A DNA stretch of 64,000 nt from Neobacillus rhizosphaerae (GCF_937468385.1 NZ_CALBWS010000013.1:1-64000); one strand, 5' to 3'; shown: positions 45,233 through 55,020, counted from the first letter of the stretch. Notes: generated by a model from the letters alone, not told the origin. Translations and numbers: made by a program.

Positions 45233-46216
45233 AATGGAAATGGTAAAAAAGTCGGCTTACACAAACAACTCGACGGTACTCTATCCATGGATACGACCAA
45301 TTATATGTATAACGGGACCACATCGGATGTGATGAAGGAATACGGCCCGAAAGGCCAGCCACTAGCTGAATACTATTGGGCGAACAGCCAAGTGAACTCC
45401 CGTAAAATGTTCGGCTTCCACGGGGATAAAACCTCAGGATGGCCAGGAAACATTCGCACGCGAGGCGGTCTCCTGTATTATAACTATGATGCAACAGGGA
45501 ATGTCCTAGGCGTAGACGACCGCGTTGGAGATACCGTCATGAATTATCGTTACGATGCCTTCGGCAATCTCTTTACAGACATGCCGGCACCGTACAATGC
45601 AACAGGGTATACGGGGAAAAACTATGATCCAGCAGCCGGGTTAATGGACTATAGTGCCCGCTGGTACAGCCCAACAATCGGACGATTCCTTACAGAGGAT
45701 ACGGTCATAGGGGATTTAAGCAATCCACAATCGTTAAACCGCTATGCCTATGTGATGAATAATCCGGTAAATATGGTCGATCCAAGCGGTCGTGTTCCGG
45801 AATGGGTGAGAAATCAAGAGGACTATTCTTTACAGTACGATCAAGGTGGGACCACTTATGTTGAGCTCTGGAATTATATCGCGGGTTCTTATCAGAAGCA
45901 GACATCCCCAACGTCACTTGTGGAAACGATTCAGACGGACAAGTTTTATAAGCAAACTTACCAGCAAACCATCACAGAATCGTGGGAGTACGATTACAAG
46001 AAGTATTTTGGAGAATTTGGAAAAATACTGATAGAGGAAACCCAAACCTTTAGCGAAACCAATGTTTTAGAGTGGTACAATGTTATTACGGCAAAGGAAC
46101 TCATGGAACAAAATGCCGGTGAAATCGCCTCCTATGGGGCACCACCGAATGCCCGGGTTGTCTATAGCTCCAGCACATTAGATGGATTGCCATTTACTTA
46201 TGATATGATCTATGGT
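45233..46216 (+). repeat. Rhs core repeat, copy B
   Basis: It is near-identical to 38943-39932. The patch at 45985-46040 differs (DYKKYFGEFGKILIEETQ here, TYKKYFIINDIPKLLTDD-type there). Confidence 0.93.
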
Positions 46217-46225
46217 CAGAATTGA
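45233..46225 (+). pseudogene. Duplicated Rhs core, truncated at both ends
   Basis: It is a second copy of the Rhs core (NGKKVGLHKQLDGTLSMD through GYTGKNYDPAAGLMDYSARW to LDGLPFTYDMIYG), about 328 residues, starting in mid-domain without a signal peptide or YD repeats. A one-base loss near 46217 ends the frame after MIYGQN. The shifted frame goes on into a new tip (LTPEEQMMII...). The copy cannot be exported by itself but is a perfect template for recombination with the intact gene. Confidence 0.88.
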
Positions 46226-46806
46226 CACCTGAAGAGCAAATGATGATTATAGACAGTCCGTACGCCCCTCAAATTGACAAAGATATAGTAACATTGAGGA
46301 TGGCATTAGACAGTATTCTAATATCAAAAATTCCAAAAGCAGTAGAGGTTATTCATTCAGCTTCAGGAGTACTTAAAAGTAAACTAAAACAAGCGATCAG
46401 TAGTTTTAAGGGTACAGATTATGCTTATGATGTTGCTAAGGTTATAGATAATGTTATTAGTAATGGTAGAATTACTGTTAAGTCAATAAAATCAAACCCT
46501 AGTGCATTTAGTGGGAAAAATGTGGATGAAATTGCTAAACTTTTAAAGAGTCAAGGTAATGATGTTACTGTAAAAGCCTCTACTAAATCACGCTCTGGTG
46601 CACAAATAATTAAAATCAATAATCCTGGTAACGGGAGAAATATAACACAATTACAAGTATCACCTGGTGGAGGCAGACATGGGGAAAATCCTTATATAAA
46701 AATTAGTACAAGTGACCAAGGAATAATTAAAATTGTAAATGGAATAAAGAACACTTATAAAACTGATGGAAAAGAAAATGCTACTATTATTTTTACTGGG
46801 AGGTGA
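46217..46806 (+). pseudogene. Displaced Rhs toxin tip with SPGGGRHG motif
   Basis: The frame LTPEEQMMIIDSPYAP... continues the duplicated Rhs core after a one-base frameshift; from the TTG at 46222 it is 194 residues. The C-terminal part NGRNITQLQVSPGGGRHGEN, then YIKISTSDQGIIKIV, has the look of an RNase-type polymorphic toxin domain, but I cannot name the family. The immunity gene start overlaps its stop region. Confidence 0.7.
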
Positions 46807-46811
46807 TATAT

Positions 46812-47243
46812 TTGATTGATTCACAGGCACCTATCGTCCCTTGGGAAGGAATGGGGAATATAAAGCTATATAGTCACATCAATGAATTTTATTCCATGAT
46901 AGAAGAACATGGTAAACAACCAAAACTATTAGGGAAATATTTAATAAGATATGAAATAGGCAACTCAATTGATTTATGGTTTAATTTATTTAACGGTAAA
47001 TTATTTAAAATAACTGCTTTAAGTAACTATAAAGGCACTTTATTTAATGATATAAGGGTAGGAATGCATATTGATGATGTTCTAAGATTAGAACCAAGTT
47101 TTATGTACGATGAGTTTGAAGAAGTTTATTGTAGTTCTAAAGGAGTTTACCTTGAAACAGACCCCGTTGAACAGACAGTTTTATGGATTTCAGTTTATAT
47201 CAAAGAAATAGATAATCCAGATTTTGAAAGAGGACATTGGTAA
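46812..47243 (+). CDS. Putative immunity protein for the SPGGGRHG tip
   Basis: It is 143 residues from the TTG at 46812, which has GGGAGGTG 6 bases upstream; a GTG at 46803 in the same frame lies inside that site. It is soluble with alternating beta strands and aromatics (SIDLWFNLFNGKLFKITAL, GMHIDDVLRLEPSF). It is assigned by position behind a toxin tip and before a cassette terminator. Confidence 0.65.
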   Translation: MIDSQAPIVPWEGMGNIKLYSHINEFYSMIEEHGKQPKLLGKYLIRYEIGNSIDLWFNLFNGKLFKITALSNYKGTLFNDIRVGMHIDDVLRLEPSFMYDEFEEVYCSSKGVYLETDPVEQTVLWISVYIKEIDNPDFERGHW

Positions 47244-47250
47244 AATATCT

Positions 47251-47293
47251 TTGAAACCTTGATTGGCTATTTGCCTTTCAAGGTTTCTTTTTT
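47251..47293 (+). terminator. Cassette terminator, copy 2
   Basis: GAAACCTTGA / TCAAGGTTTC with loop TTGGCTATTTGCCTT is followed by T6. It is nearly the same as copies at 44953 and 48263. Confidence 0.9.
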
Positions 47294-47313
47294 GTGTGGC
47301 GCTACTTAGCGCT

Positions 47314-47457
47314 ATGAGAAGATTATTCAGAATAATCTATGGTATGATGAAAAATAAAAATGCTTATATCATGCCTGAAATGCCTGTAACGAAAGTAAGT
47401 TAATTAATTTGGGTGGTGGTTGAATAAACTGCCATCCTTTTATAAAGTATAATTTTA
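47314..47457 (+). mobile_element. 3' end of a second IS110 element
   Basis: MRRLFRIIYGMMKNKNAYI and a stop correspond to the last 28 residues of the transposase at 42700. The downstream hairpin GGTGGTGGTT...ACTGCCATCC is kept too. The homology ends at TTTTAGATATTCC, exactly as behind the intact element. The rest of this element is gone. Confidence 0.85.
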
Positions 47458-47835
47458 GATATTCCTAAGGGTACAGGTAAAGTTGATGACTTTGCTAAAG
47501 AATCATTCCTGCCGGATGAATATTACAAAAATAACTATGCCCCTATGCAAGGAACACCAGGAGCTAGGATTAATTTTAGTCGATTAGGTTCAAGTGGTCA
47601 GATAGAAAATTCCAGAGTAGTTTATGACCAAGCAGGTAAGCAAAAATATAGAATTGATTATACTGACCATGGAAATTCTGTTCATCACACAGACCCACAT
47701 ATGCATGAGTACATTTATCAAGATGCAGGAAAAAGTGTTAAAGCAGAAATAAAATATTTTATGGACTCTTCTACTGGTAGACTGAGACAAGGGATAATTG
47801 ATGGGAAAACAAACAAGATAAAGTTTATTGATTAA
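47458..47835 (+). pseudogene. Displaced Rhs toxin tip with HTDPHMHEY motif
   Basis: The open frame starts at the pretoxin motif DIPKGTGK (47458), preceded by a stop at 47443. It reads VDDFAKESFLPDEYYKNNYAPM and ends in a tip with GARINFSRLG, RIDYTDHGNSVHHTDPHMHEY and a basic C-terminus. The His cluster suggests a metal- or acid/base-type nuclease, family unknown to me. No start codon with a ribosome site is present; ATG 47545 is internal. Confidence 0.7.
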
Positions 47836-47852
47836 TGAGGGAGGAACGATTT

Positions 47853-48254
47853 TTGATTGTTATAAAAAATTACGAGACAATAACAGATAAATTAAACGCC
47901 CTTGGTTCGTGGGCTTATAAGGAAATAGTGGGAATTAACTACGCTATGGATACTGATTTTGAAGATAATTACACGACTTCACTAACCCTTTCTTTTCATG
48001 TCTCGGTTATTGAAACAAATCAACGATTCAAAATGAAAATCAGATATTTTAATGTTTCTGACCTTAGTGTAAGAAAAATAACAAATCTTTACCTGACGAG
48101 AAGTTTGATAGTACATGATAAAAAAGAGTTAGGATGGGATACCAGTCAACGATACCATGTTCATGATGACAGTGGGTATGGTGAGAACGATGGATACAAC
48201 TTTATTGAGTTTTACTGTAGTTCTATGGAAGCTATTTCACTGGAAGAATTCTAA
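47853..48254 (+). CDS. Putative immunity protein for the HTDPHMHEY tip
   Basis: It is 133 residues from TTG 47853 with GGAGG 8 bases upstream (the ATG at 47835 contains that site downstream of it). It is soluble and beta-rich (SLTLSFHVSVIETNQRFKMKI), with the C-terminus GYNFIEFYCSSMEAISLEEF. It is assigned by position. The TTG start and ribosome-site pattern match the previous immunity gene. Confidence 0.62.
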   Translation: MIVIKNYETITDKLNALGSWAYKEIVGINYAMDTDFEDNYTTSLTLSFHVSVIETNQRFKMKIRYFNVSDLSVRKITNLYLTRSLIVHDKKELGWDTSQRYHVHDDSGYGENDGYNFIEFYCSSMEAISLEEF

Positions 48255-48262
48255 TACTCCAT

Positions 48263-48296
48263 ACCTTGATTGGCTAAATGCCTTTCAAGGTTTTTT
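48263..48296 (+). terminator. Cassette terminator, copy 3
   Basis: ACCTTGA / TCAAGGT with loop TTGGCTAAATGCCTT and T6, nearly identical to copies 1 and 2. Confidence 0.88.
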
Positions 48297-48370
48297 ACTT
48301 TAATTTATATTAAATCAGCTGATAATTGAGTGAGACATTAAGAAAATGATTTGTTTGAGAATCGAGAGCT

Positions 48371-48391
48371 CATGATGGTAGTACCATCATG
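48371..48391. repeat. 21-bp palindrome, second copy
   Basis: CATGATGGTAGTACCATCATG is a perfect inverted repeat around its centre, preceded by AGCT. The first copy at 44821-44841 has the same context and lies behind another Rhs cassette. Confidence 0.75.
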
Positions 48392-48624
48392 GAGTTTGGT
48401 TTTAATGCTCGGATTGGGTGACAAGTACGATAATTAGGCGAGATGACATTTTACATGGCAGGGGTAGTTATAACATAGCATAATTAACAAACTAACGAGA
48501 TCGTACCAGCTCGTGGCGATAAACAATAGGTAACGTGAAAGAGTGTTTTTTTACTGACTTTGGCTTAAAAATTTTGGGTTGTGTTTTTACTAGAGACGGT
48601 CGTATAATACTCGCTATTCGTTTA

Positions 48625-48935
48625 AAAAGCGTGCATATTGTCAGGCTCAAGGATACACGCTTTTACGCTTGTTATAGGACGAAGGTAGCAGGTGCTAAAG
48701 GATGGAGAAGCGTTAGAAGTGAACAGATTAGGCTTTCATGAGATGTTGGAGTACCTAAGCCACCGTGAGGTGGATTATGTTGTCACGCTAGGCGGTCAGA
48801 CATTGTGAAAGTGTTAGTTCACTGAGAATTGAAAAAGTATGGAGTAGACATTCGGAGTATTGAACAACCGCAATACAGTATCCATAAAAAAGACCCTAGC
48901 GAATTTTTTTAATGACTTAATGGAGTTATTAGACA
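48625..48935 (+). pseudogene. Decayed copy of the serine recombinase
   Basis: The DNA matches 41870-42210 (for example TATTGTCAGGC, ACACGCTTTTACGCTTGTT, GTGGATTATGTTGTCAC, TTCGGAGTATTGAACAACCG), with many indels and stops. It ends at GGAGTTATTAGAC. It shows that the recombinase module was once present twice around the tip cassettes. Confidence 0.85.
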
Positions 48936-49054
48936 AAAAATCTAATTTTTACCTTTTAAGGTTTTTAAATTAAATGGTTTTATTAAAAAAATTTTTTTCA
49001 TATTTGAATCAGAATCTCATGGTGGTAGGTAGATTACCAAAGAATTTTATCATT

Positions 49055-49235
49055 GAATTTGTATTTTTAAATACACTGGGTAAAGGGATAGGCTCTACAT
49101 TTTTGCGAAAATTAGAAGAGTATGTTACTACCCAAAATACATAGGTTAGAACTTTGGAAGTAAATAAAAATGAATTTGGATAAGACTTCTATTAAAGAGT
49201 AGATTTAAAAAAGATGGTACTTAAAAACATTCCCT
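49055..49235 (+). pseudogene. GNAT acetyltransferase remnant
   Basis: The frame reads EFVFLNTLGKGIGSTFLRKL then EEYVTTQNT and a stop, then VRTLEVNKNEFG and a stop, then a shifted VDLKKMVLKNIP. The GKGIGS acetyl-CoA loop and the LEVNKN strand mark a GNAT. At least two stops inactivate it. Confidence 0.7.
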
Positions 49236-49335
49236 AATTATAGGTGATAAATCGTTGATGAATATTATATATCTTAACTTTTATAATCGGTTGTCGATAT
49301 TGTTATAGAAAGATTAATTTTAGAGGGGAATATCT

Positions 49336-49944
49336 ATGAAAAAAACTTTTGCATTTATTTTTATTGTTTTTACATTCTCATTATTATTTGGTTGCTCTGA
49401 TAATAAACAATTAAAAACTGTAACAAACAAAGAAGCTTTGCAAAAAGAATATATTGTTGGGGGAGAGAAAATAGTTTTAAAGAAAAAAGAACTATTATCA
49501 AACAAAATTGAAATGCTATTGCCAGAATCATTTCATATTATGTCTGAAGAAGTAGCCAAAATAAAATATCCGAATGAAAATAGGCCTACGATTATATACA
49601 CAAATGACAAAACTACTATAAACATTTCTTTAAAATATACCACAACCCAAATAAATGATAGTCAGATTCCTGAATTTCATAATTCAATTAAGCAAATGTT
49701 TGAAAAACTTTATCCATCAGCAAAATGGCTAGACGAAAAAGTAATAAAAACTAATGATGGAAAAAATGTAGGTGTTCTTGAAGTAATAACACCTGCTATC
49801 GATACTAATATATATAATTTTATGTATCTAATTGAATTGGATAATAAAGTATTAATTGCTACATTTAATTGTACTGAAGAAAAAATGGATGATTGGAAAC
49901 CAATTGCAAAAGAAATAATGGGGTCTATTGTCACAACTGAGTAG
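49336..49944 (+). CDS. Lipoprotein of unknown function
   Basis: It is 202 residues with a signal peptide and the lipobox L-L-F-G-C (Cys20), so it is anchored outside the membrane. The mature part has LLPESFHIMSEEVAKIKYP and ends in WKPIAKEIMGSI, a fold seen in small secreted PsbP/MOG1-like proteins. That likeness is weak. AGAGGGGAATATCT precedes the ATG. It is a single gene. Confidence 0.75.
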   Translation: MKKTFAFIFIVFTFSLLFGCSDNKQLKTVTNKEALQKEYIVGGEKIVLKKKELLSNKIEMLLPESFHIMSEEVAKIKYPNENRPTIIYTNDKTTINISLKYTTTQINDSQIPEFHNSIKQMFEKLYPSAKWLDEKVIKTNDGKNVGVLEVITPAIDTNIYNFMYLIELDNKVLIATFNCTEEKMDDWKPIAKEIMGSIVTTE

Positions 49945-50440
49945 GACTCAAACATTTTTACAATTTCACCAGATAAATTAAAGTCAATTCTGCAAAGTAA
50001 AAACATGGTAAAAATCTCCTTTGACTTCTATTGAAGGTGGACAACATGTAAGAACAGTAAACGAGGAGAAGTAGTTTAACGGTTTCTTTTTGCTTTGGGT
50101 GCAGGGGATGGGTTTACAGGGAAAGATAAATCAATTATTGTCGTACCCCTAGTTATACTTCCGTGCAGACGCTCTATCTTGTAAGCTACGAACGAAAGCA
50201 AAAGCATCTAAATGAAAGAGAAGTTTTATTTACATTAATATAATTTTTTTATTAATACTTTCAATAATGTTTCTATACTAAAACTAGCAGTTCGATGAAA
50301 ACATATAGTTTTTACATGTTCAATTTTTTTTGACAAGTTTTTTTATTAGTAATAAAGTTAGAAACAAGAGCAGGATAAACCAAATAACATTAAGCTGTAT
50401 TTAAATTAAGGGTTAACCAAAAGCTATAAATCAAAAACAA
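49945..50440. other. Gene-free, probably decayed stretch
   Basis: I see no intact frame or known motif. Base composition varies (a GC-richer patch at 50100-50200), which suggests patchwork remnants. Confidence 0.4.
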
Positions 50441-50482
50441 AACTCCTCCACATTACAATTTAGTAATGAGAGGAGTTTTTTA
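50441..50482. terminator. Terminator hairpin upstream of the dsd remnants
   Basis: AACTCCTC / GAGGAGTT with flanking A- and T-runs is usable from both strands. Confidence 0.75.
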
Positions 50483-50650
50483 TTGGTAAAGAGAGTAGGA
50501 AATGCCTGGTAAATTCTTTGGCAAAGAGTGGTGCAAAAGATGGCATAGGTGGTAAATTCCTATGGCCGTAATCATCACCCTATTCTCTGTAAAAAAGATT
50601 CAGTAACCTGACCCATTTCCCGTTTTACCTCCTGTATTTTCAAATAACGT

Positions 50651-50903
50651 TTAGTCCATACCCTGCTTCATTTTCTGCAGTTTCGAACGATATCGATACA
50701 CACTTGGCTCAGATACCATCAACTTATCAGCAATATGGCTGATAGAACCTTTGAGTTTAAAGATACCTGCACTTTCAAGCTTTTCAATTAACTCCACCTT
50801 TTCCTCTTAGGTCAGGCGCTCGGTTGGAATTTGTTTTTCTTCATTAAACTCTTCTATAATAGAATCCACGATGTCTTCTGGATTTTCAAAGAAGTTTTCC
50901 GTT
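50651..50903 (-). pseudogene. YheO-type regulator remnant (dsd regulator)
   Basis: On the minus strand the frame reads ENFFENPEDIVDSIIEEFNE and EKQIPTERLT, an in-frame stop (near 50807), then EEKVELIEKLESAGIFKLKG, SISHIADKLMVSEPSVYRYR and the stop. The C-terminal helix-turn-helix is that of YheO/DagR-like regulators that control D-serine genes. The N-terminus is missing: the gene is fused by deletion to the divergent permease gene. Confidence 0.7.
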
Positions 50904-51307
50904 TCGGTGGGGGCGGTGCTTTTAATGCCCTTTTAATTGCTAGTGGGTTAGGTAAAGAGTTATCTGATATTATGACATCTTTACATATGAACCCAATTAT
51001 TCTGGCTTGGCTAGTAGCCTCGATTTTACATCTTGCTATTGGATCTGTTACGGTAGCCATGATAAGTGCTGCGGGTATAGTAGCTCCATTGATGGCCGTT
51101 TATCCACATTTGAGTCCAGAAATTTTGGTTCTAGCTATTGGTGCTGGGGCTATTGGATGGTGTCATGTTAACGATTCTGCTTTCTGGCTTGTAAAAGAAT
51201 TTTTTGGATTATCATTACCAGATGCGTTTAAGAGCTTCACTGCTGCAACCGTTATTGCATCAGTTGTTGCACTCGGAGGGATATTACTTTTAGCACAAGT
51301 AATATAA
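50904..51307 (+). pseudogene. Gluconate/D-serine permease (GntP/DsdX) C-terminal fragment
   Basis: The last about 135 residues of a GntP-family transporter are intact (GGGGAFNALLIASGLGKEL, HLAIGSVTVAMISAAGIVAP, GWCHVNDSAFWLVKEFFGLS). The N-terminal two thirds are missing; the sequence upstream is the antisense of the regulator. One deletion therefore removed the starts of both divergent genes. Confidence 0.85.
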
Positions 51308-51638
51308 AAAAATCAAGATAAGAAACGAATTAGTGAATTTCTTTGGAATAAACTCTTATTTTAAAGATGTACAGGCTAAAAGTAATAAATCAATTCATTT
51401 TATTAACATTGTGAATTGGTTTATTACTTACACATTGTCCAATGTTATGTGCTTTATAAAGGGAACAGGATAACATCTATTAATTAATAAACTTAATGAT
51501 CATTGCTGGATATTTTAAGAGTAGTAAATACTTTTACCTAGGATAAACTGCTGAATCTTAATCACCAAAAACATTTTGGCAATCCAAATATCATAATTGT
51601 ATATTTTAATGAATATACGGAAAGCTTTAGATAAATAA
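51308..51638. other. Gap between the permease fragment and dsdA
   Basis: About 330 bases without a gene. TCAATTCATTTTATT and AATCAATTCATT-like half repeats near 51390-51420 can pair, but there is no clear terminator. It must carry whatever promoter now drives dsdA. Confidence 0.35.
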
Positions 51639-51662
51639 ATGATAGAAGGAAGATGGGTTTGT

Positions 51663-53033
51663 ATGGAAAATAAGATAATTCAAGGACACACTATAAAGGA
51701 ATGGGAAGAGAAGTATCCTTTAATGAGCAAGATTATTTCAACTGACGAAGTGTTTTGGACAAATTCTAAATATGAAAAATTTACAGATGCTATAAAAAAG
51801 ATTTCTTTATCAGAGAAGGATGTAGAAGATGCAGAAGAAAGATTAAATAGATTTGCCCCATATATAGCTAAAGTTTTTCCAGAAACACAAAAAACAAATG
51901 GAATTATTGAATCACCTATTGTTCCAATTCCTAATATGCAAAGTAATATAGCAGAAACATATAATCAAGAAATCCTAGGTCAATTATTGCTGAAATGTGA
52001 TAGTCATCTTGCTATTTCGGGGTCAATTAAAGCAAGAGGCGGTATTTATGAGGTTTTAAAACATGCAGAAGATTTAGCTATTGAGAATAACATGCTAACA
52101 ATAAAAGATGATTATTCAATTATGGATAGTGATAAATTTAGAGAGTTCTTCTCTAAGTATTCTATTGCAGTAGGATCAACTGGAAACCTAGGACTTAGTA
52201 TTGGAATAATGAGTGCACAATTAGGGTTTAAGGTTTATGTTCATATGTCAGCTGACGCAAAACAATGGAAGAAAGACCTCCTTAGAAGCAAGGGTGTTAC
52301 AGTAATTGAGTATGAATCAGATTATAGTAAGGCAGTGGAGGAAGGTAGAAAACAAGCAGAAGCTGATCCAAACATGTACTTTATTGATGATGAAAATTCG
52401 ACTAACTTATTTTTGGGATATTCTGTTGCAGCTTATAGATTAAAAAAGCAATTAGAAGAAATTAATGTAGTTGTAGATGAGAATCACCCATTATTTGTTT
52501 ATCTTCCATGTGGAGTTGGTGGCGGACCTGGTGGAGTAGCATTCGGGTTAAAGTTAGTTTTCAAGGATAATGTACATTGCTTCTTTGCCGAACCAACACA
52601 TTCTCCATGTATGGTTTTAGGATTAATGACAGGTTTGCATGATAAAGTATCGGTACAAGATTTTGACATTGATAACATTACTGATGCAGATGGGCTCGCG
52701 GTTGGTAGAGCTTCAGGTTTCGTAGGGAAAACATTAGAAAACCTAATAAGTGGATCATATACTGTAAATGATGAGCAGTTATATATACTTTTAAGTATGT
52801 TATCCGACTCAGAAAATATTAAATTAGAACCTTCTGCATTAGCTGGAATACATGGTCCAATTCAATTATTCAGAGATGAAGCTGGACAAAAGTATATAGA
52901 GAATAACAACTTAAAAAATAAAATAAAAAATGTTACACATATCGCTTGGGCAACAGGAGGTAGTATGGTTCCAAAAGATGTAATGGAAACCTATTATAAA
53001 AAGGGAAAAGAGGCATCTGCTACTCTGAAATAA
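51663..53033 (+). CDS. dsdA: D-serine dehydratase (D-serine ammonia-lyase)
   Basis: It deaminates D-serine to pyruvate and ammonia with PLP. It is 456 residues and aligns along the E. coli enzyme: the N-terminal EKYPLMSKI, the PLP lysine in [23 protein letters not shown] (phosphate-binding), [13 protein letters not shown] and [12 protein letters not shown] prefer ATG 51663 ([10 protein letters not shown]) to the ATG at 51639. It appears intact although its permease and regulator are truncated, so expression and supply of D-serine are uncertain. Confidence 0.95.
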   Translation: MENKIIQGHTIKEWEEKYPLMSKIISTDEVFWTNSKYEKFTDAIKKISLSEKDVEDAEERLNRFAPYIAKVFPETQKTNGIIESPIVPIPNMQSNIAETYNQEILGQLLLKCDSHLAISGSIKARGGIYEVLKHAEDLAIENNMLTIKDDYSIMDSDKFREFFSKYSIAVGSTGNLGLSIGIMSAQLGFKVYVHMSADAKQWKKDLLRSKGVTVIEYESDYSKAVEEGRKQAEADPNMYFIDDENSTNLFLGYSVAAYRLKKQLEEINVVVDENHPLFVYLPCGVGGGPGGVAFGLKLVFKDNVHCFFAEPTHSPCMVLGLMTGLHDKVSVQDFDIDNITDADGLAVGRASGFVGKTLENLISGSYTVNDEQLYILLSMLSDSENIKLEPSALAGIHGPIQLFRDEAGQKYIENNNLKNKIKNVTHIAWATGGSMVPKDVMETYYKKGKEASATLK

Positions 53034-53229
53034 TTAAAAGTTCATTTGTATGAAAGAGGCTATCTCAAAATAGTAAGAGATAGTTTCTATCTTTTTATAA
53101 TAAATATTGGACTGTTCTGGCTAAGTTAGACCCATTAAAAGGTTTATTATCTCGCATATTCTTAAAATTCCACTCGCTCGATTAATCTATCTATAACACA
53201 AACGTTTATGGTTTATTTAAATGCACTAA

Positions 53230-53384
53230 AATGCTAACATTTTGCTAACGCAAGTTCGTGAAAAAAAGTAAATTCACATTAAAGATGTTAAACCGCATAT
53301 TTAGAAAAACCTTGATATACCGCACTTTTGGAACACAACGTTAAAGATATTACACACTCTCACCATACGGGCGGCATGATGTAA
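53230..53384 (+). repeat. att end 4: arm region and groEL-like core (island 3/4 boundary)
   Basis: ATGCTAACATTTTGCTAACG, ATTAAAGATGTTA, TTGATATACCGCA and CGTTAAAGATATTACACACTC lead to the core GGGCGGCATGATGTAA (53369-53384). The hairpin CTTATAAACCTT...AAGGTTTTATAAG follows at 53391-53423, as behind att end 2. Confidence 0.85.
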
Positions 53385-53461
53385 TAAAGACTTATAAACC
53401 TTTATATGTAAGGTTTTATAAGACTACTTGCAATCTGTAGTGTCCGAAAAAGTGACCGATA

Positions 53462-53530
53462 TTATTTGATGAGATTTTTAGAGAGGTCTTTCATTAAGTC
53501 AGTGAACTTATTGGAGGCCTCTTTTTTAAT
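53462..53530 (-). pseudogene. C-terminal scrap of a tyrosine integrase (island 4)
   Basis: The minus-strand frame reads KKEASNKFTDLMKDLSKNLI then K and a stop. This is the same C-terminus as in island 1 (KKEASQKFSELMRSLR), in the same orientation and at a similar distance from the att core. The rest is deleted. The sequence TAGTGTCCGAAAAAGTGACCG just outside it is shared with island 2 (21071). Confidence 0.75.
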
Positions 53531-54180
53531 GTATATCTTCTCAACTATCTGCTTCTCCAAGTAATACGGTTTTCATCTGTTCATCATTTTCTTTTGAAAT
53601 GTTAAGGAAATTGAAATGCTTTATCTAACCTTACATCATTAATAAATATGCTGATTCACTAATCTTTCAGGGGAAACTTGAGAAACATTATGATCTTTTT
53701 AATATGATGTACTTAAAACTCATACAAGCAATTTTCAGTATGTTGGTTTTATGTAAGGGAGATTTTTTAGGGGATTCTATAAGCCTGTGTGCGCCCGATA
53801 TAAGCTTTTAGAACTATTATAAAGGTATATTCCTCTTCAAACTAACAAATTGTATGTATATGGCATTTACCCCAGTGTCTGTTTTCCAAGTATAATTATC
53901 GCTTCTAATCTCATTACATAATCAAAAAGTTAGGAGGTATATATATTCAAGTTGTCTTTAGACCCTCTTGCCTTATATAAAATCAAAAGATTGATGATAA
54001 TCAATAAATATCCTGCTTCTTCTAAGAAATGAACAACAGAAGCTTGATAATGTCTAGTAGACTCCCCCCCCTTAATTTACTCCTAATAAATAACAGACTA
54101 CTGTACGAGTTAAATGTTAAACGATATAATGGTGAGAGTTTGTGCCTGAGTAAATATTTTTATAAGCAGTGAGGTAGTGT
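53531..54180. other. Gene-free stretch of island 4
   Basis: 650 bases with only short broken frames. A run of eight C lies at 54065-54072. I see no conserved element. The yitT-like gene starts at its right end without a strong ribosome site (GTGAGGTAG). Confidence 0.4.
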
Positions 54181-55020
54181 ATGAAAAAAACAACCACAGA
54201 CATCATTTTTATCATTATTGGTGCCTTTCTTTTTGCGTTAGGTGTTAATTTATTTGTTATTCCGAACGAGCTTGGGGAAGGCGGGGTAACGGGTATCACA
54301 ATTATTACCTACTATTTATTTGAGTGGTCACCAGGTTTAGTCAACTTAATTCTGAATGCATTTTTGTTAATAATTGGTTATAAATTTTTGAATAAGGTAA
54401 CAACGATTTATACGATTATTGCAGTGGTTTTTAATTCTCTTTTTCTTCATCTGACAGAAGGCTGGAATATTGCTTCTGATGAATTGATGGTGAATGCTAT
54501 TTTTGGAGGAATCATTATAGGGGCTGGGATTGGCTTAATTATTCGGGTTGGCGGAACAACAGCAGGTACTACCATCTTAGCAAGGATTACACATAAGTTT
54601 TTAGGATGGAATATTAGCTACGGTCTATTGTTTTTTGATTTAATCGTCGCTTTTTCATCTTATTTTATCATTGGTGCAGAAAAGCTGATGTTGACAATTA
54701 TTATGCTATATATTGGAACGAAAGTGATGGAATTTGTAATCGAAGGATTGAATTCGAAGAAGGCTATTACGATTATTTCTGATAAACCGAATGACATTGC
54801 CAAACAGGTGACTACATTAATGGACAGAGGGGTAACCGTATACTCGGGTCATGGTTATTACACAAAAACCCCAAAGGAAATTCTTTATATTGTTATTAGT
54901 AAGCAAGAAGTAATAAAGTTGAAACGAATTGTTCAATCTACTGATCCGAATGCTTTCATCGCTATACACGATGTTCGTGATGTGTTCGGAGAAGGATTTA
55001 TTGATATTTCTAAAGCATAA
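54181..55020 (+). CDS. YitT family membrane protein
   Basis: It is 279 residues: five to six membrane segments (about 7-185), including the motif GGTTAGTTILARI, then a cytoplasmic C-terminal DUF2179 domain (about 200-279, AITIISDKPNDIAKQV, TVYSGHGYYTKTPKEILYIV). Family members abound in Bacillus (YitT, YpjC, YvjA and others) and have no agreed function. It is monocistronic, followed at 55026-55112 by a region that can pair (GGCTG...CAGCC). Confidence 0.88.
   Translation: MKKTTTDIIFIIIGAFLFALGVNLFVIPNELGEGGVTGITIITYYLFEWSPGLVNLILNAFLLIIGYKFLNKVTTIYTIIAVVFNSLFLHLTEGWNIASDELMVNAIFGGIIIGAGIGLIIRVGGTTAGTTILARITHKFLGWNISYGLLFFDLIVAFSSYFIIGAEKLMLTIIMLYIGTKVMEFVIEGLNSKKAITIISDKPNDIAKQVTTLMDRGVTVYSGHGYYTKTPKEILYIVISKQEVIKLKRIVQSTDPNAFIAIHDVRDVFGEGFIDISKA

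Noticed and set aside
48535..48741. 68-codon frame overlapping the decayed recombinase
   Set aside because: It crosses frameshifts of a recognisable serine recombinase remnant and has no coding pattern of its own.
27426..53384. Complete prophage or conjugative element in island 3
   Set aside because: No terminase, capsid, tail, relaxase or type IV secretion genes are present. The island is cargo plus remnants.
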